The position numbers were made by a program, and so were the translations under genes. From Methylocapsa sp035622375 (lineage in GTDB: Bacteria; Pseudomonadota; Alphaproteobacteria; Rhizobiales; Beijerinckiaceae): a stretch of 64,000 bases of DNA. The stretch's first letter is position 1. The number at the start of each line of letters is the position of its first letter. Shown here piece after piece: positions 51,674 to 60,435 of this stretch. A model generated the notes under the pieces. That model did no database searches and was not told where the DNA came from. It saw only the letters and a list, made by a program, of their open reading frames with translations. The stretch spans positions 1 through 64,000 of the forward strand of contig DASPVM010000038.1 of NCBI GenBank assembly GCA_035622375.1, given 5' to 3'.

Positions 51674-52453
51674 CTAGATTCCCGCGTACCATTCATAACC
51701 GCGATCCGGCCAGAAGCCGCCTTTTCCACGCCCGATGTGATCGAGTTTGTCTACCGCCTCAATCCGCATCACATATTTGGCGTGCTTATAGCCGAGTTGC
51801 CGCTCTACCCGTAGTCGCAGAGGCGCGCCATGGCCCACATCAAGGGGCATATCATTGAGGCGGAGGGCGAGTAAGGTCTGCGGATGAAAGGCGTCGATCA
51901 GATCGATACTTTCGTAGTATTGGCCTGTTCCGTCGGCGGCATGCTCGAACATATCGGCGCAATGGAACACGATGAAGCGCGCCTTAGGGAGGAGCCCGGC
52001 TCGCTCCAATACCACGGATAACGGGACGCCCTGCCATTTGCCGATAGCACTCCACCCTTCGACGCAGTCATGGCGCGTGATCTGCGTTCGCTGAGGCAAG
52101 GCTTCGAGGTCGGCGAGCGACAGCGCCAAAGGATTTCCAACAAGGCCATCGATCCGCAGCCGCCAATCGATAAAATTATTGGCGAGTAAGCGTGCGTACT
52201 CCTCGCCCTCTGGCATCTGGCTGCCGTTGACCTTGAAAACAGCGGAAAGATCGGCCGCAGTGTATTCCCGCGCCAGCGCGCGGTCTCCTTCAAGCCCCCG
52301 CTGGGCACCATAGTTCAGCGCTTCAGCCAATCCGAGCAAGGATTGAAAGTCAGGAGATTTTGACAGTTGATCGCACCCGCCTAGAAGGGACCCGCCGAGA
52401 CTTGCCATGCTAAGTTTCAGAAGCTGGCGGCGCGGAAGGAGAAGTCTAGACAT
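51674..52453 (-). CDS. exported molybdopterin oxidoreductase (sulfite-oxidase/MsrP fold)
   Basis: The 259-residue protein begins with a twin-arginine signal (PRRQLLKLSMASLGGSLL) with a lipobox-like LGGC at 24-27. The Mo-cofactor domain carries the ligand Cys130 in QITRHDCVEGWSAIGKWQGV, and FHCADMFEHAADGTGQYYES and LDVGHGAPLRLRVERQLGYK fit the sulfite-oxidase superfamily, including YedY/MsrP. MsrP reduces methionine sulfoxide in periplasmic proteins; other family members handle sulfite or S-oxides. Its start overlaps the cytochrome-b gene by 8 bases, so the pair is one complex. The link to methionine sulfoxide repair comes from msrA and msrB upstream. Confidence 0.85.
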   Translation of the reverse strand: MSRLLLPRRQLLKLSMASLGGSLLGGCDQLSKSPDFQSLLGLAEALNYGAQRGLEGDRALAREYTAADLSAVFKVNGSQMPEGEEYARLLANNFIDWRLRIDGLVGNPLALSLADLEALPQRTQITRHDCVEGWSAIGKWQGVPLSVVLERAGLLPKARFIVFHCADMFEHAADGTGQYYESIDLIDAFHPQTLLALRLNDMPLDVGHGAPLRLRVERQLGYKHAKYVMRIEAVDKLDHIGRGKGGFWPDRGYEWYAGI

Positions 52454-53333
52454 TGCGGTTCTCGATGAGGATCCTGAAACGGCCAGTGATCATCGAACGC
52501 AACTCATTCAACGGCCCCGAGAGAATCACCATCACAAGATGCACCATGACGAACAGAACGAGCAGGCAGGCGGTGAAGAAATGGATGGTGCGCGCTGATT
52601 GCCGTCCGCCGAAAATGTCGACGAGCCAAGGAAAGGCCGCGTCCATGCCAGGCGACATGGTGAGCCCGGTTGCGATCATCAGCGGCAAGAGTATCGCGAT
52701 AACGCTAAGGTAGGTGACTTTCTGAATGGGATTGTAATGCCGGGCCTCTTCCCCGCGCGGAAATTTCAGCTTGAGATGATTTACCGCATCATTCAGGAGT
52801 GAACGCGGCTTGACCTCTTTCAGGCTTGGAACAAGATCGCGGCGAAAATGCCCATTAGCAAAACTGGCTGAAAGATAAAGCAGGAGATTAGCGGCGAAAA
52901 GCCAGGCGAAGAAAAAATGCCAGCGCCGCCCGCGCGCGAGGTCACGCCAGCTTGGCAATGTCGCCCAGGTTGGAAAGGCCCGTTCGATGTAATACCCGCT
53001 GGCATTGCGGGAGAGGCCAAGCACCCCCGTCGTGCCGATTTCCTGTGAACCCAAGCGAGCAAACCCCTCAACGGCGCCAAGGTGACGTGTTTTGGCGCCG
53101 ATCTCAAAGACGGGCCCGTCACTTTCTTCCGAGCCGGCCTCTCCCCAATAGAGGGCAGGATGCGCCATGAAAATCTGCAGGCCGCTCATCAGTAAGACAA
53201 CGAGACAAACGAAATTGATCCAGTGCGTCACGCGCGTGACGAGCGCATGCCGGTAAATTTTGATTTCTTCTCCTGCTTTTTGCGGCCTCACGCCCAGGAG
53301 GAACTTCCGCGGGAATTTGCCGCTGTCATACAT
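52446..53333 (-). CDS. cytochrome b561-type membrane subunit
   Basis: The 295-residue protein has four membrane helices in the cytochrome-b/b6 and formate-dehydrogenase-gamma style: HALVTRVTHWINFVCLVVLL (haem His), GRRWHFFFAWLFAANLLLYL, YLSVIAILLPLMIATGLTMS and ARTIHFFTACLLVLFVMVHL. It probably carries quinol electrons to the overlapping molybdopterin oxidoreductase. It is not the six-helix MsrQ (YedZ) type that normally partners MsrP, which makes the pair unusual. It sits 65 bases downstream of msrB. Confidence 0.85.
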   Translation of the reverse strand: MYDSGKFPRKFLLGVRPQKAGEEIKIYRHALVTRVTHWINFVCLVVLLMSGLQIFMAHPALYWGEAGSEESDGPVFEIGAKTRHLGAVEGFARLGSQEIGTTGVLGLSRNASGYYIERAFPTWATLPSWRDLARGRRWHFFFAWLFAANLLLYLSASFANGHFRRDLVPSLKEVKPRSLLNDAVNHLKLKFPRGEEARHYNPIQKVTYLSVIAILLPLMIATGLTMSPGMDAAFPWLVDIFGGRQSARTIHFFTACLLVLFVMVHLVMVILSGPLNELRSMITGRFRILIENRNV

Positions 53334-53398
53334 CGCGACACACTTACGAAATCTCCCGGAACCGTAGTTCTACATATCCGCGGCGAGGCGAAGAGCGA

Positions 53399-53905
53399 TT
53401 AACACGATGAACGGTCACCGTCCGCCGAGCTTTCGCCCGAGGGTATAAATTTGAGCGCGACCCCATTCATGCAGTAGCGCAGGCCGGTGGGTGGCGGACC
53501 GTCCTTGAAGACATGACCAAGGTGGCCGCCACAGCGGTTGCAGTGAACTTCGGTGCGCACTTCCCACAGGCTGCGGTCGGTCTTTGTGCCGATCGCGCCG
53601 TCAATCGGCTTCCAAAAACTCGGCCAGCCCGTTCCGCTCTCGAATTTCGTACCCGATTTAAAAACCGGTTGATCGCAGCCCGCGCAAACGAAAGTACCCT
53701 CTCGGTGCTCGTTTAAAAGGCAGCTGCTCCCCGGACGCTCGGTGGCTTCATGCCGCAAGACGCTATACTGCTCGCTCGTCAAGCTACGCCGCCATTCTTC
53801 ATCCGTCTTCATCACTTCGAACTCCTTCGCTTTTACCTCAAGCGACGCTAATGAAGCTCCCGCCATCGCTGTTGATAACAGCTGTAAAAACCGCCGCCTC
53901 TGCAT
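53399..53905 (-). CDS. msrB: exported methionine-R-sulfoxide reductase
   Basis: The 168-residue MsrB has the zinc Cys pairs FVCAGCDQPVFKS and EVHCNRCGGHLGHVF, the ESGTGWPSFWKP block, and the catalytic Cys in GLRYCMNGVALKFIP. The N-terminus (QRRRFLQLLSTAMAGASLAS) is a Tat-like or Sec signal, so the enzyme should work in the periplasm. It reduces the R-form of methionine sulfoxide. It is 12 bases downstream of msrA, with the Mo-oxidoreductase genes following. Confidence 0.95.
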   Translation of the reverse strand: MQRRRFLQLLSTAMAGASLASLEVKAKEFEVMKTDEEWRRSLTSEQYSVLRHEATERPGSSCLLNEHREGTFVCAGCDQPVFKSGTKFESGTGWPSFWKPIDGAIGTKTDRSLWEVRTEVHCNRCGGHLGHVFKDGPPPTGLRYCMNGVALKFIPSGESSADGDRSSC

Positions 53906-53917
53906 TTTTAAACTCCC

Positions 53918-54646
53918 TCACCTCTCATCGCCAACAAGGACAGGCTGGTCGCGATAAACGTCGGGAAAGCTCGCTTTGAGCGCGGAAATTTTCGGTAGGT
54001 CATACATTCTTATGTAAGGATTGCCGGGATGACGGGTCGCATAATCTTGGTGGTAGTTCTCGGCTGGGTAAAATTCCTTGAGTGAGTCGACTTCGGTGAC
54101 GATTGGACGTGGATACTGACGCGAATCTTCAAGGGATTGAATGTAAGCCTCGGCTGCTTTTCTTTGCGCTACGTTCGTTACAAAAATTTCCGAACGGTAT
54201 TGGCTCCCTTCATCGGGTCCTTGGCGGTTGAGCTGCGTCGGGTCATGGGCCACGATAAAATAGACCTGTAACAGCTGATCGAAGGAAATTTGCTTGGGAT
54301 CGAAAGTGACTTCCACCGATTCGGCGTGTCCCGTGCGGCCAGAGCTGACTTCCTCATAAGTAGGGTGTGGCGAGATACCGCCCGCGTAACCAGAGATCGC
54401 CTTGGTCACGCCCTTGGCGTGCTGGAAAACCGCCTGAACCCCCCAAAAGCAGCCGCCGGCAAAGACGATTTTTTCAGAAGCTCTCACCTCTCCCTTCTCA
54501 GGATGGGCCTGATCAGCCGGCAAAGCTGGCTCGGACGTTGCCACCCGTGGCCATACCAAAACCGCGAGTAAAGCTGGCAGGAGCGCTAAGGCGCCTCGCC
54601 GCACCAGCGGGCGCGCCTTCTTAAGAAGGTTGCGAATGGCTTGCAT
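53918..54646 (-). CDS. msrA: exported methionine-S-sulfoxide reductase
   Basis: The 242-residue MsrA has the active-site motif GGCFWG with Cys66, and SGYAGGISPHPTYEEVSSGR, GHAESVEVTFDPKQISF and YFIVAHDPTQLNRQGPDEGS. An N-terminal hydrophobic segment (ALALLPALLAVLVW) directs export or anchoring. It reduces S-methionine sulfoxide. It leads the run msrA, msrB, cytochrome b, Mo-oxidoreductase. The Crp/Fnr gene ends 113 bases upstream. Confidence 0.96.
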   Translation of the reverse strand: MQAIRNLLKKARPLVRRGALALLPALLAVLVWPRVATSEPALPADQAHPEKGEVRASEKIVFAGGCFWGVQAVFQHAKGVTKAISGYAGGISPHPTYEEVSSGRTGHAESVEVTFDPKQISFDQLLQVYFIVAHDPTQLNRQGPDEGSQYRSEIFVTNVAQRKAAEAYIQSLEDSRQYPRPIVTEVDSLKEFYPAENYHQDYATRHPGNPYIRMYDLPKISALKASFPDVYRDQPVLVGDER

Positions 54647-54759
54647 GTCTCTACTATCTCGTCACTGAAGAGGGAAAGCCGCTGGGGGCTGCAACCTATT
54701 TCTGCCTCAAAGCGCTTCCCGTTACGGCAGGCGCAAATCAACTTTACGTGTGCGAAAAC

Positions 54760-55449
54760 TTAGCCATTCTCGCGCATCGCTTCATTGAGACGCGATTCGA
54801 GCACTTGCGGCTTCATGATGATGAGCGCGCCTCGCGTTTTCTGAACGAGCCCCTCTTCTACCATGGCGGACAGCTCGCGGGTGACTTGCTCGCGGCGGCA
54901 ACCAATTCTTGAGGCGAGCACATGGTGAAAAGGGGGTGGCGTGACCGCGCGCTCATTTGCATGACCCGGCCGCGGATGCGCCATGCGCAATAACTCGGAG
55001 TAAAGCCGGTGTTTTAGGTCAAATACCGAGTGTTCCGTGAGCCTTGCATTCAATTCGCGGATCCGCCCCGTGAGAAGCCTCAAAATCCGGTCGCACGCGG
55101 CCTCGGAGTGAAAAATAATCTCCCGGAAAACATTCGCTGGCATGACGCAGATTTCCGAGTTCGTGAGCGCGGTGACATTGGCGGAGCGCTTGGCGCCGTC
55201 GAGCGCGGCCAATTCGCCAAAGAACTGGCCCGATTTCATTTCGCCGAGGATGACTTCTTTACCAGCCGCGGTGCGGATGAGGATGCGGACTTCGCCCGAG
55301 ATGATGAAATAGACGTCCGCCGTCTGGTCCTCGAAATCGACGAGGACTTCCCGCTCGGCGTATTTGCGCCAGATGCAACGGCGGTCGAACCGCTGAAAAT
55401 CGAGGTCGGCGACGTCCTTGAAAAATGGAATACGGGCAAGGGTTTGCAT
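54760..55449 (-). CDS. Crp/Fnr-family transcription regulator
   Basis: The 229-residue regulator has a cNMP-binding-type sensor (EVLVDFEDQTADVYFIISGE, SGQFFGELAALDGAKRSANV) and a C-terminal winged helix (HHVLASRIGCRREQVTRELS). It lacks an Fnr-type four-Cys cluster, so it is not an iron-sulfur oxygen sensor. The conserved GELAxLD motif is compatible with cyclic-nucleotide binding. The ATG at 55,449 is preferred over an upstream one at 55,506 because it gives the usual start. It may regulate the msr operon, judged by position. Confidence 0.82.
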   Translation of the reverse strand: MQTLARIPFFKDVADLDFQRFDRRCIWRKYAEREVLVDFEDQTADVYFIISGEVRILIRTAAGKEVILGEMKSGQFFGELAALDGAKRSANVTALTNSEICVMPANVFREIIFHSEAACDRILRLLTGRIRELNARLTEHSVFDLKHRLYSELLRMAHPRPGHANERAVTPPPFHHVLASRIGCRREQVTRELSAMVEEGLVQKTRGALIIMKPQVLESRLNEAMRENG

Positions 55450-55533
55450 GGCCAGCGGCTCCCTCGTTCTGCAGCGCTCCTGATAAGCCGCCTTAAAAAT
55501 ATTCACAAGCTTTTGTGGGCGCCGCGTATGCCG

Positions 55534-56295
55534 TCAGCGCGGCTTGGCAAAGAACGCGGAAAAAGCGGCGGCCGCCTCCTCGGAGCGCAGGGCTCTGGCA
55601 AAAAGTGCCGCTTCTTCGTCGATCCGCGCCAGGATTTCTCGGGCGTCCCCCCGCAAGAGGCGGCGCGTGGTGGAGAGGGCCGCGTGCGGCTTGGCGGCAA
55701 GCTGCTTGGCCTTTTCCAAGGAAAATTCGAGCAATTGATCGGCGGGGACGAGGCGGTTGACGAGCCCAAGGCGGAAAGCCTCGTCGGCGTCGAACGCTTC
55801 GCCGAGCAAAAGAAATTCGGACGCTTTCGCCATGCCGATGCGCCGTGGCAGAAGCAAGGACGAAGCCGCTTCTGGAACAAGGCCGAGATCGACAAAGGGC
55901 AATTTGAAGAGGGTGCCCTTTGTGGCATAGACGAGGTCGCAGTGTAGCATAAGCGTCGCGCCGATGCCGATGGCGATCCCTTCGATGGCGGCAACGAGAG
56001 GCGTCGTGCAACTCGCCAGTGCGCGGATAAAAGTGAATGCCGGAAACGCGCCTGGCTCGCTTAGCTCCTCTGGCGCCGCAAGGAAATCCGCAAGATCATT
56101 TCCGGCGGAGAATACTCCTCCCGATCCGGCGAAAAGGACGGCGCCGATTTCAGGATCGCTTTCCGCTTGCTGTAGCGCCGCAACGGCTGCGAGATACATA
56201 TCGCGGCTGAGCGCATTCTTCTTCTCCGGCCTATCGAAAATGATGCAAAGGACCGGGCCTTCCCTCCTCACTTGAATGTTTTTGGTCGCGGTCAT
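55534..56295 (-). CDS. enoyl-CoA hydratase/isomerase family protein
   Basis: The 253-residue crotonase-fold protein has the oxyanion-hole blocks GAVLFAGSGGVFSAGNDLAD and PLVAAIEGIAIGIGATLMLH, with LPFVDLGLVPEAASSLLLPR. Members hydrate or isomerise enoyl-CoAs. The catalytic Glu pair is incomplete (LGLVPEAASS keeps one Glu), so the reaction is uncertain; Delta3,Delta2-enoyl-CoA isomerase is possible. It stands alone upstream of the Crp/Fnr gene. Confidence 0.88.
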   Translation of the reverse strand: MTATKNIQVRREGPVLCIIFDRPEKKNALSRDMYLAAVAALQQAESDPEIGAVLFAGSGGVFSAGNDLADFLAAPEELSEPGAFPAFTFIRALASCTTPLVAAIEGIAIGIGATLMLHCDLVYATKGTLFKLPFVDLGLVPEAASSLLLPRRIGMAKASEFLLLGEAFDADEAFRLGLVNRLVPADQLLEFSLEKAKQLAAKPHAALSTTRRLLRGDAREILARIDEEAALFARALRSEEAAAAFSAFFAKPR

Positions 56296-56581
56296 TTGAC
56301 TTCAAACCGTGGTGTTGGCGATGGGTTCGTGGCGAAAATGCAGTCCATCAACGGCGGCGCGGCCAGCATTATTGAGGAGGAATGCTGCCGAATGCGCCGG
56401 ACTTTTGCAACCATCTTTTGCATAACGTAAGCCCTGTTGGGAAGATCCGCACACATGGATGCGCCGCTTAATTTCCTAATTGACTTCATCCGCGATTTCT
56501 ATTGCTATCGCCGTTGCGAGGTGTTTATGCGGGCCAAACAGATGATGAGCAAATTCTCTAACTAGCGAAGGGGTCGGCAAG

Positions 56582-57454
56582 ATGGTTGAAAGTGATAAGC
56601 CTACAGAAACGCCGCCGCCATTGACGGCTGAACAAAAGTTGTTGATTCAGCAATATATGCTTGAATCGAAGTTACCGCCTGAGGCGGAAAAGCTAATTGA
56701 GCGAAAAGTGATAAATATGGTGATACCGTCAGCCACTTGGTTGACTATCGTGTCCATACTCGTTGGATTTGGCATTGATCATTTCGCCAAAGATACAGCT
56801 TTAACAGACTATATAATGAAATACAACGGATTCACACAGGAGGCCACAGTAAAAATTGCAGCTGCACGAGCAGGCGCCGAGAATGCACAAAAAAGTGCTG
56901 AAGCTGCCGCCGACCAACTGAGTTCCATGAAACAAGAAGCATCGACCCTGGTTAAGGAATTGAAAGAGGCGAAAATTGGTGTCGACAATATTCTTGGAGG
57001 AGAATATCGCAAATTTGCAAGCGAGCTTCTTGAAAAGGATGAGTTTAAGAAATCTGTTTTAGACGCTGCCAGCGCCAAAATTTCTGATTTTGTAAGCAAA
57101 GTGCAAAAGCATGATGAAAAGCTCACGTCATTGAGCGCTTGGCATATTCTCGGAATAGCGCGGGTCAAAGAGCGTCGGCTTATTTATGCGAGTGACGGAG
57201 TGTCCTACGACAATAGTACCGGTATGGTCTCTTTTCCGAATCCGACAAAATTGAATTTTGTTCCCATTGTATCCGATTCTCAAGATTATTCATACATCAC
57301 TGATACCCATTGGATTCGGCAAATCCTACCGCCTAACCAATTTATCGTTGTGGCTCACGCTTTGGACACGGGTGGCACCGAGAAGAACGCCCCGGCACAT
57401 GATTTCACTGCCGTTGTTGTAGGATTTGAGAGCTCCGCTCCGGGAACTCCTTGA
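56582..57454 (+). CDS. coiled-coil membrane protein of unknown function
   Basis: The 290-residue protein has an acidic N-terminus, one membrane helix (~50-66, PSATWLTIVSILVGFGIDHF), and a long Ala/Lys/Glu coiled coil (~85-180, AARAGAENAQKSAEAAADQL). A C-terminal beta-rich domain (~190-285) follows with SYDNSTGMVSFPNPTKLNFV and WIRQILPPNQFIVVAHALDT. The last domain recalls phage tail or lectin-type repeats but I cannot name it. Base composition is clearly AT-richer than the flanks, a sign of horizontal transfer. No partner gene is adjacent. Confidence 0.72.
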   Translation: MVESDKPTETPPPLTAEQKLLIQQYMLESKLPPEAEKLIERKVINMVIPSATWLTIVSILVGFGIDHFAKDTALTDYIMKYNGFTQEATVKIAAARAGAENAQKSAEAAADQLSSMKQEASTLVKELKEAKIGVDNILGGEYRKFASELLEKDEFKKSVLDAASAKISDFVSKVQKHDEKLTSLSAWHILGIARVKERRLIYASDGVSYDNSTGMVSFPNPTKLNFVPIVSDSQDYSYITDTHWIRQILPPNQFIVVAHALDTGGTEKNAPAHDFTAVVVGFESSAPGTP

Positions 57455-57583
57455 AGTTCCTGTCGAGTAGCGCGGCGTTTAGCTAAATACCGAATATTCA
57501 ACTGGCCAGTGTCTTTGTAACAAAGGCGCGTTTAAAAGCCCCGCTAGTCGCCCCACGGAGCTCACTGCGCTCAATACGGCAGT

Positions 57584-59371
57584 TCAAACCAAGAACGCGG
57601 CGCTTTCTTGCAGAGAGGCCGCGCCGCCAATGATTTCGCTTTCTAAGCCCACTGAACCCGCAACAATATTTTCGGCAAAAAAGCGCGCCGTGGCAATCCG
57701 CGACGACATGGCGGAGTCGCTGTTTCCCTCAATCGACAGCTGGTGTTCGGCAAGCGCGCCTTTGGCGAGCGCGGTGCCGCCACGCGCCAGCGCGAAAAGG
57801 CGCAGATAGGAGGTTGCGCCAGCGAGCGCGTCTCGCGGCCGTTCCGCCGACGATTGAAGCATGAAATCCGTCGCCCGGTGCAACGCGCCGAGAACGTTTG
57901 CCAGGCAAGGGGCTATCCGGCCAAAGGCGGCCGCATTTGTCTTCTCGAGGGCCTCGATAATCTCGCGCATATCGGTCATCTCGCGCCGCATGGCATCGCC
58001 GCCATCGAAAGCAAGCTTGCGCTGCACGAGATCGACCGCCTGAATGCCGTTCGTTCCCTCGTAAATCGAGGCGATACGGGAGTCGCGCAGATACTGTGCC
58101 GCGCCCGTCTCCTCGATATAGCCCATGCCGCCGTGCACCTGGATGCCGAGGGAGGCCACTTCGCTGCCAATATCGGTCGAAAAGGCTTTGGCGACGGGCG
58201 TGAGCAAAGAGGCGCGCGCGCTTGCCAGCTGCCGCCCGGCCTCATCTTCGGCGCGCCGTGAGCGGTCGATGGCCGCCGCGGTCATGAGACAAATCGCCCG
58301 CGCCGCCGCCGTCATCGACTTCATGGTCATCAGCATGCGCGCCACATCCGGATGCCGGATGATCGGGCTTATCGAGGCGCCTTTCTCGCCCGGAGCGTAC
58401 CCCTGGCGTCTCTCTTTCGCGTAGAGAAGCGCCTGTTGAAAGGCCCGCTCGGCGATGGCGACGCCTTGCACGCCGACATTCAGCCTGGCGCTGTTCATCA
58501 TCGTGAACATGCAGGCGAGACCTTTGTTCTCCTCGCCGATGAGATAGCCGGTGGCACCATTCCCATCCCCGTAAATCATCGTGCAAGTGGGCGAGGCATG
58601 AATCCCGAGCTTGTGTTCGATCGAAGCGCAATGCACCTCGTTGCGAATCAGCGTGCCATCTTGCTGGGCAAGGAATTTTGGCACCAGAAAGAGCGAAATA
58701 CCGCGCGTTCCTTTCGGCGCATCAGGCAAGCGCGCGAGCACGAAATGCACGATATTTTCGGACATATCGTGCTCGCCGAATGTGATGAAAATCTTCGAGC
58801 CAAAAAGCCGGTAGGTGCCATCGCTCTGCCTCTCGGCCCGGGTTTTGAGTTCGCTTAAGTCGGAGCCGGCTTGTGGTTCCGTCAAGTTCATCGTGCCGGT
58901 CCACTCGCCCGAGACGAGCTTGCCCAGGTAGCGCTCTTGCAAAGCCTTGTCGCCATGGAAATACAATGCGTCGATGGCGCCAAGTGTCAGCAAGGGGCAG
59001 AGGCTGAACGCCATGTTGGCGGCGTTCCAAATTTCGATGCAGGCCGTATTGAGCAGGACCGGGAGATCCGTGCCGCCATATTCCGCCGGGCCGGTGATGG
59101 CGTTCCATCCCCCAGAAATCCATTGCCGGTAAGCATCCGCGAAGCCCGGCGCCGTGCGCACCTCGCCAGCCTTGAATTCAACGCCCGCTTTGTCCCCAGC
59201 AGAGTTGAGGGGAGCGAGGATATTTTCGGCGAATTTTCCCGCTTCCGTTAGCGTCGCGTCGGCAACGCCGTCATTGATATCGGCGTATATACTGTCCTTG
59301 CCGCTTAAGTCGGCGCCCGCCTCATGGGTCATAGCGAAGAGGATGTCGGCAACAGGCGCGCGATAACTCAT
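57584..59371 (-). CDS. acyl-CoA dehydrogenase (long, C-terminal extension)
   Basis: The 595-residue FAD enzyme starts MSYRAPVADILFAMTHEAGA, as in AcdC/DUF3141-type long acyl-CoA dehydrogenases. FAD- and substrate-binding blocks follow: GTMNLTEPQAGSDLSELKTR, FITFGEHDMSENIVHFVLAR, GIQVHGGMGYIEETGAAQYL and ASIYEGTNGIQAVDL. The C-terminal ~120 residues are the family's extra helical domain. It oxidises fatty acyl-CoA in beta-oxidation. The ATG at 59,371 is preferred over an earlier one at 59,410. Confidence 0.92.
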   Translation of the reverse strand: MSYRAPVADILFAMTHEAGADLSGKDSIYADINDGVADATLTEAGKFAENILAPLNSAGDKAGVEFKAGEVRTAPGFADAYRQWISGGWNAITGPAEYGGTDLPVLLNTACIEIWNAANMAFSLCPLLTLGAIDALYFHGDKALQERYLGKLVSGEWTGTMNLTEPQAGSDLSELKTRAERQSDGTYRLFGSKIFITFGEHDMSENIVHFVLARLPDAPKGTRGISLFLVPKFLAQQDGTLIRNEVHCASIEHKLGIHASPTCTMIYGDGNGATGYLIGEENKGLACMFTMMNSARLNVGVQGVAIAERAFQQALLYAKERRQGYAPGEKGASISPIIRHPDVARMLMTMKSMTAAARAICLMTAAAIDRSRRAEDEAGRQLASARASLLTPVAKAFSTDIGSEVASLGIQVHGGMGYIEETGAAQYLRDSRIASIYEGTNGIQAVDLVQRKLAFDGGDAMRREMTDMREIIEALEKTNAAAFGRIAPCLANVLGALHRATDFMLQSSAERPRDALAGATSYLRLFALARGGTALAKGALAEHQLSIEGNSDSAMSSRIATARFFAENIVAGSVGLESEIIGGAASLQESAAFLV

Positions 59372-59444
59372 CTTAAGTCTCCGATCCTCGCAAGGGCACG
59401 AGGCAAGCAAAATATGCTAAGCGACGATATATATAGGTAATCCA

Positions 59445-60419
59445 ATGAGAGCATCGCGTGATCTTGTTAGCCTAGCGAAGATTTGCCCCGCTGGCGCGGC
59501 CGCCATCGCCCAGGCGGCGGCCATCATCCGCGGCGGCGGGCTCGTCGCGTTTCCCACCGAGACCGTCTATGGCCTGGGCGGAGACGCAACGTCAAATGAT
59601 GCGATCGCACGCATCTATGCGGCTAAGACGAGGCCGGCCAACAACCCTCTCATTGCCCATGTCGAAGACACTGAGGCGGCATTCGAGCAAGGTTTTTTCT
59701 CCGCCGAGGCAAGGCGCCTCGCGCGCCTCTTCTGGCCCGGCCCTTTGACCTTGGTGGTGCCCGCTGGCCCAGGTACGACAGTCTGCCCTGCGGCAAGGGC
59801 TGGGTTAAGCAGCCTTGCTCTGCGCGTGCCAAAGCATCCGGTTGCGCGGGCGCTGATTGCCGCCGTGAAACGCCCGGTGGCGGCGCCCTCCGCCAATCGT
59901 TCGGGCCGCCTGAGCCCGGTCTCCCCGGCCCATGCCGCGCGAGACCTGGCCTCCGAAATCGATCTCATTCTCGATGGCGGGCTTTGCCAGGTGGGCGTCG
60001 AGTCGACGGTTGTCGCCTGTCTCGACGGTCCCCCTCACCTGTTGCGCCCCGGCGGCATTTCCCGCGCCGATATCGAAGCCGCGCTCGGCCAAAAACTTTC
60101 CGCGCGAGAGGGCATGGACGTTCTCGCGGCGCCGGGAATGCTTCCCTCTCACTACGCGCCGCGCGCCGCCCTGCGGCTCAACGCGGCGAACCTCGAGGCG
60201 GGCGAAGCCGGTCTCGATTTCGGCGGTCTTTTTGGCGCCCATGCGCATGTGCGCGATCTTTCGCCCTCCCGCAATCTCAAGGAGGCGGCGGCCCATCTCT
60301 TCCGCTTCCTGCACGAGCTCGACGCTCTGGGCCTTTCTACAATCGCCGTCGCGCCGATCCCGGATGAGGGCCTTGGCGAAGCAATCAACGATCGGCTTTG
60401 CCGGGCCGCGGTACGCTAG
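59445..60419 (+). CDS. threonylcarbamoyl-AMP synthase (Sua5 type)
   Basis: The 324-residue protein has the YrdC/Sua5 block IIRGGGLVAFPTETVYGLGG with DATSNDAIARIYAAKTRPAN, then PVAAPSANRSGRLSPVSPAH, LRPGGISRADIEAALG and PGMLPSHYAPRAALRLN, which leads into the C-terminal Sua5 domain. It makes threonylcarbamoyl-AMP for the t6A modification of tRNAs that read ANN codons. Long Sua5-type proteins are usual in alphaproteobacteria. It diverges from the acyl-CoA dehydrogenase. Confidence 0.94.
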   Translation: MRASRDLVSLAKICPAGAAAIAQAAAIIRGGGLVAFPTETVYGLGGDATSNDAIARIYAAKTRPANNPLIAHVEDTEAAFEQGFFSAEARRLARLFWPGPLTLVVPAGPGTTVCPAARAGLSSLALRVPKHPVARALIAAVKRPVAAPSANRSGRLSPVSPAHAARDLASEIDLILDGGLCQVGVESTVVACLDGPPHLLRPGGISRADIEAALGQKLSAREGMDVLAAPGMLPSHYAPRAALRLNAANLEAGEAGLDFGGLFGAHAHVRDLSPSRNLKEAAAHLFRFLHELDALGLSTIAVAPIPDEGLGEAINDRLCRAAVR

Positions 60420-60435
60420 CGCGGTTGAAAAAGCC

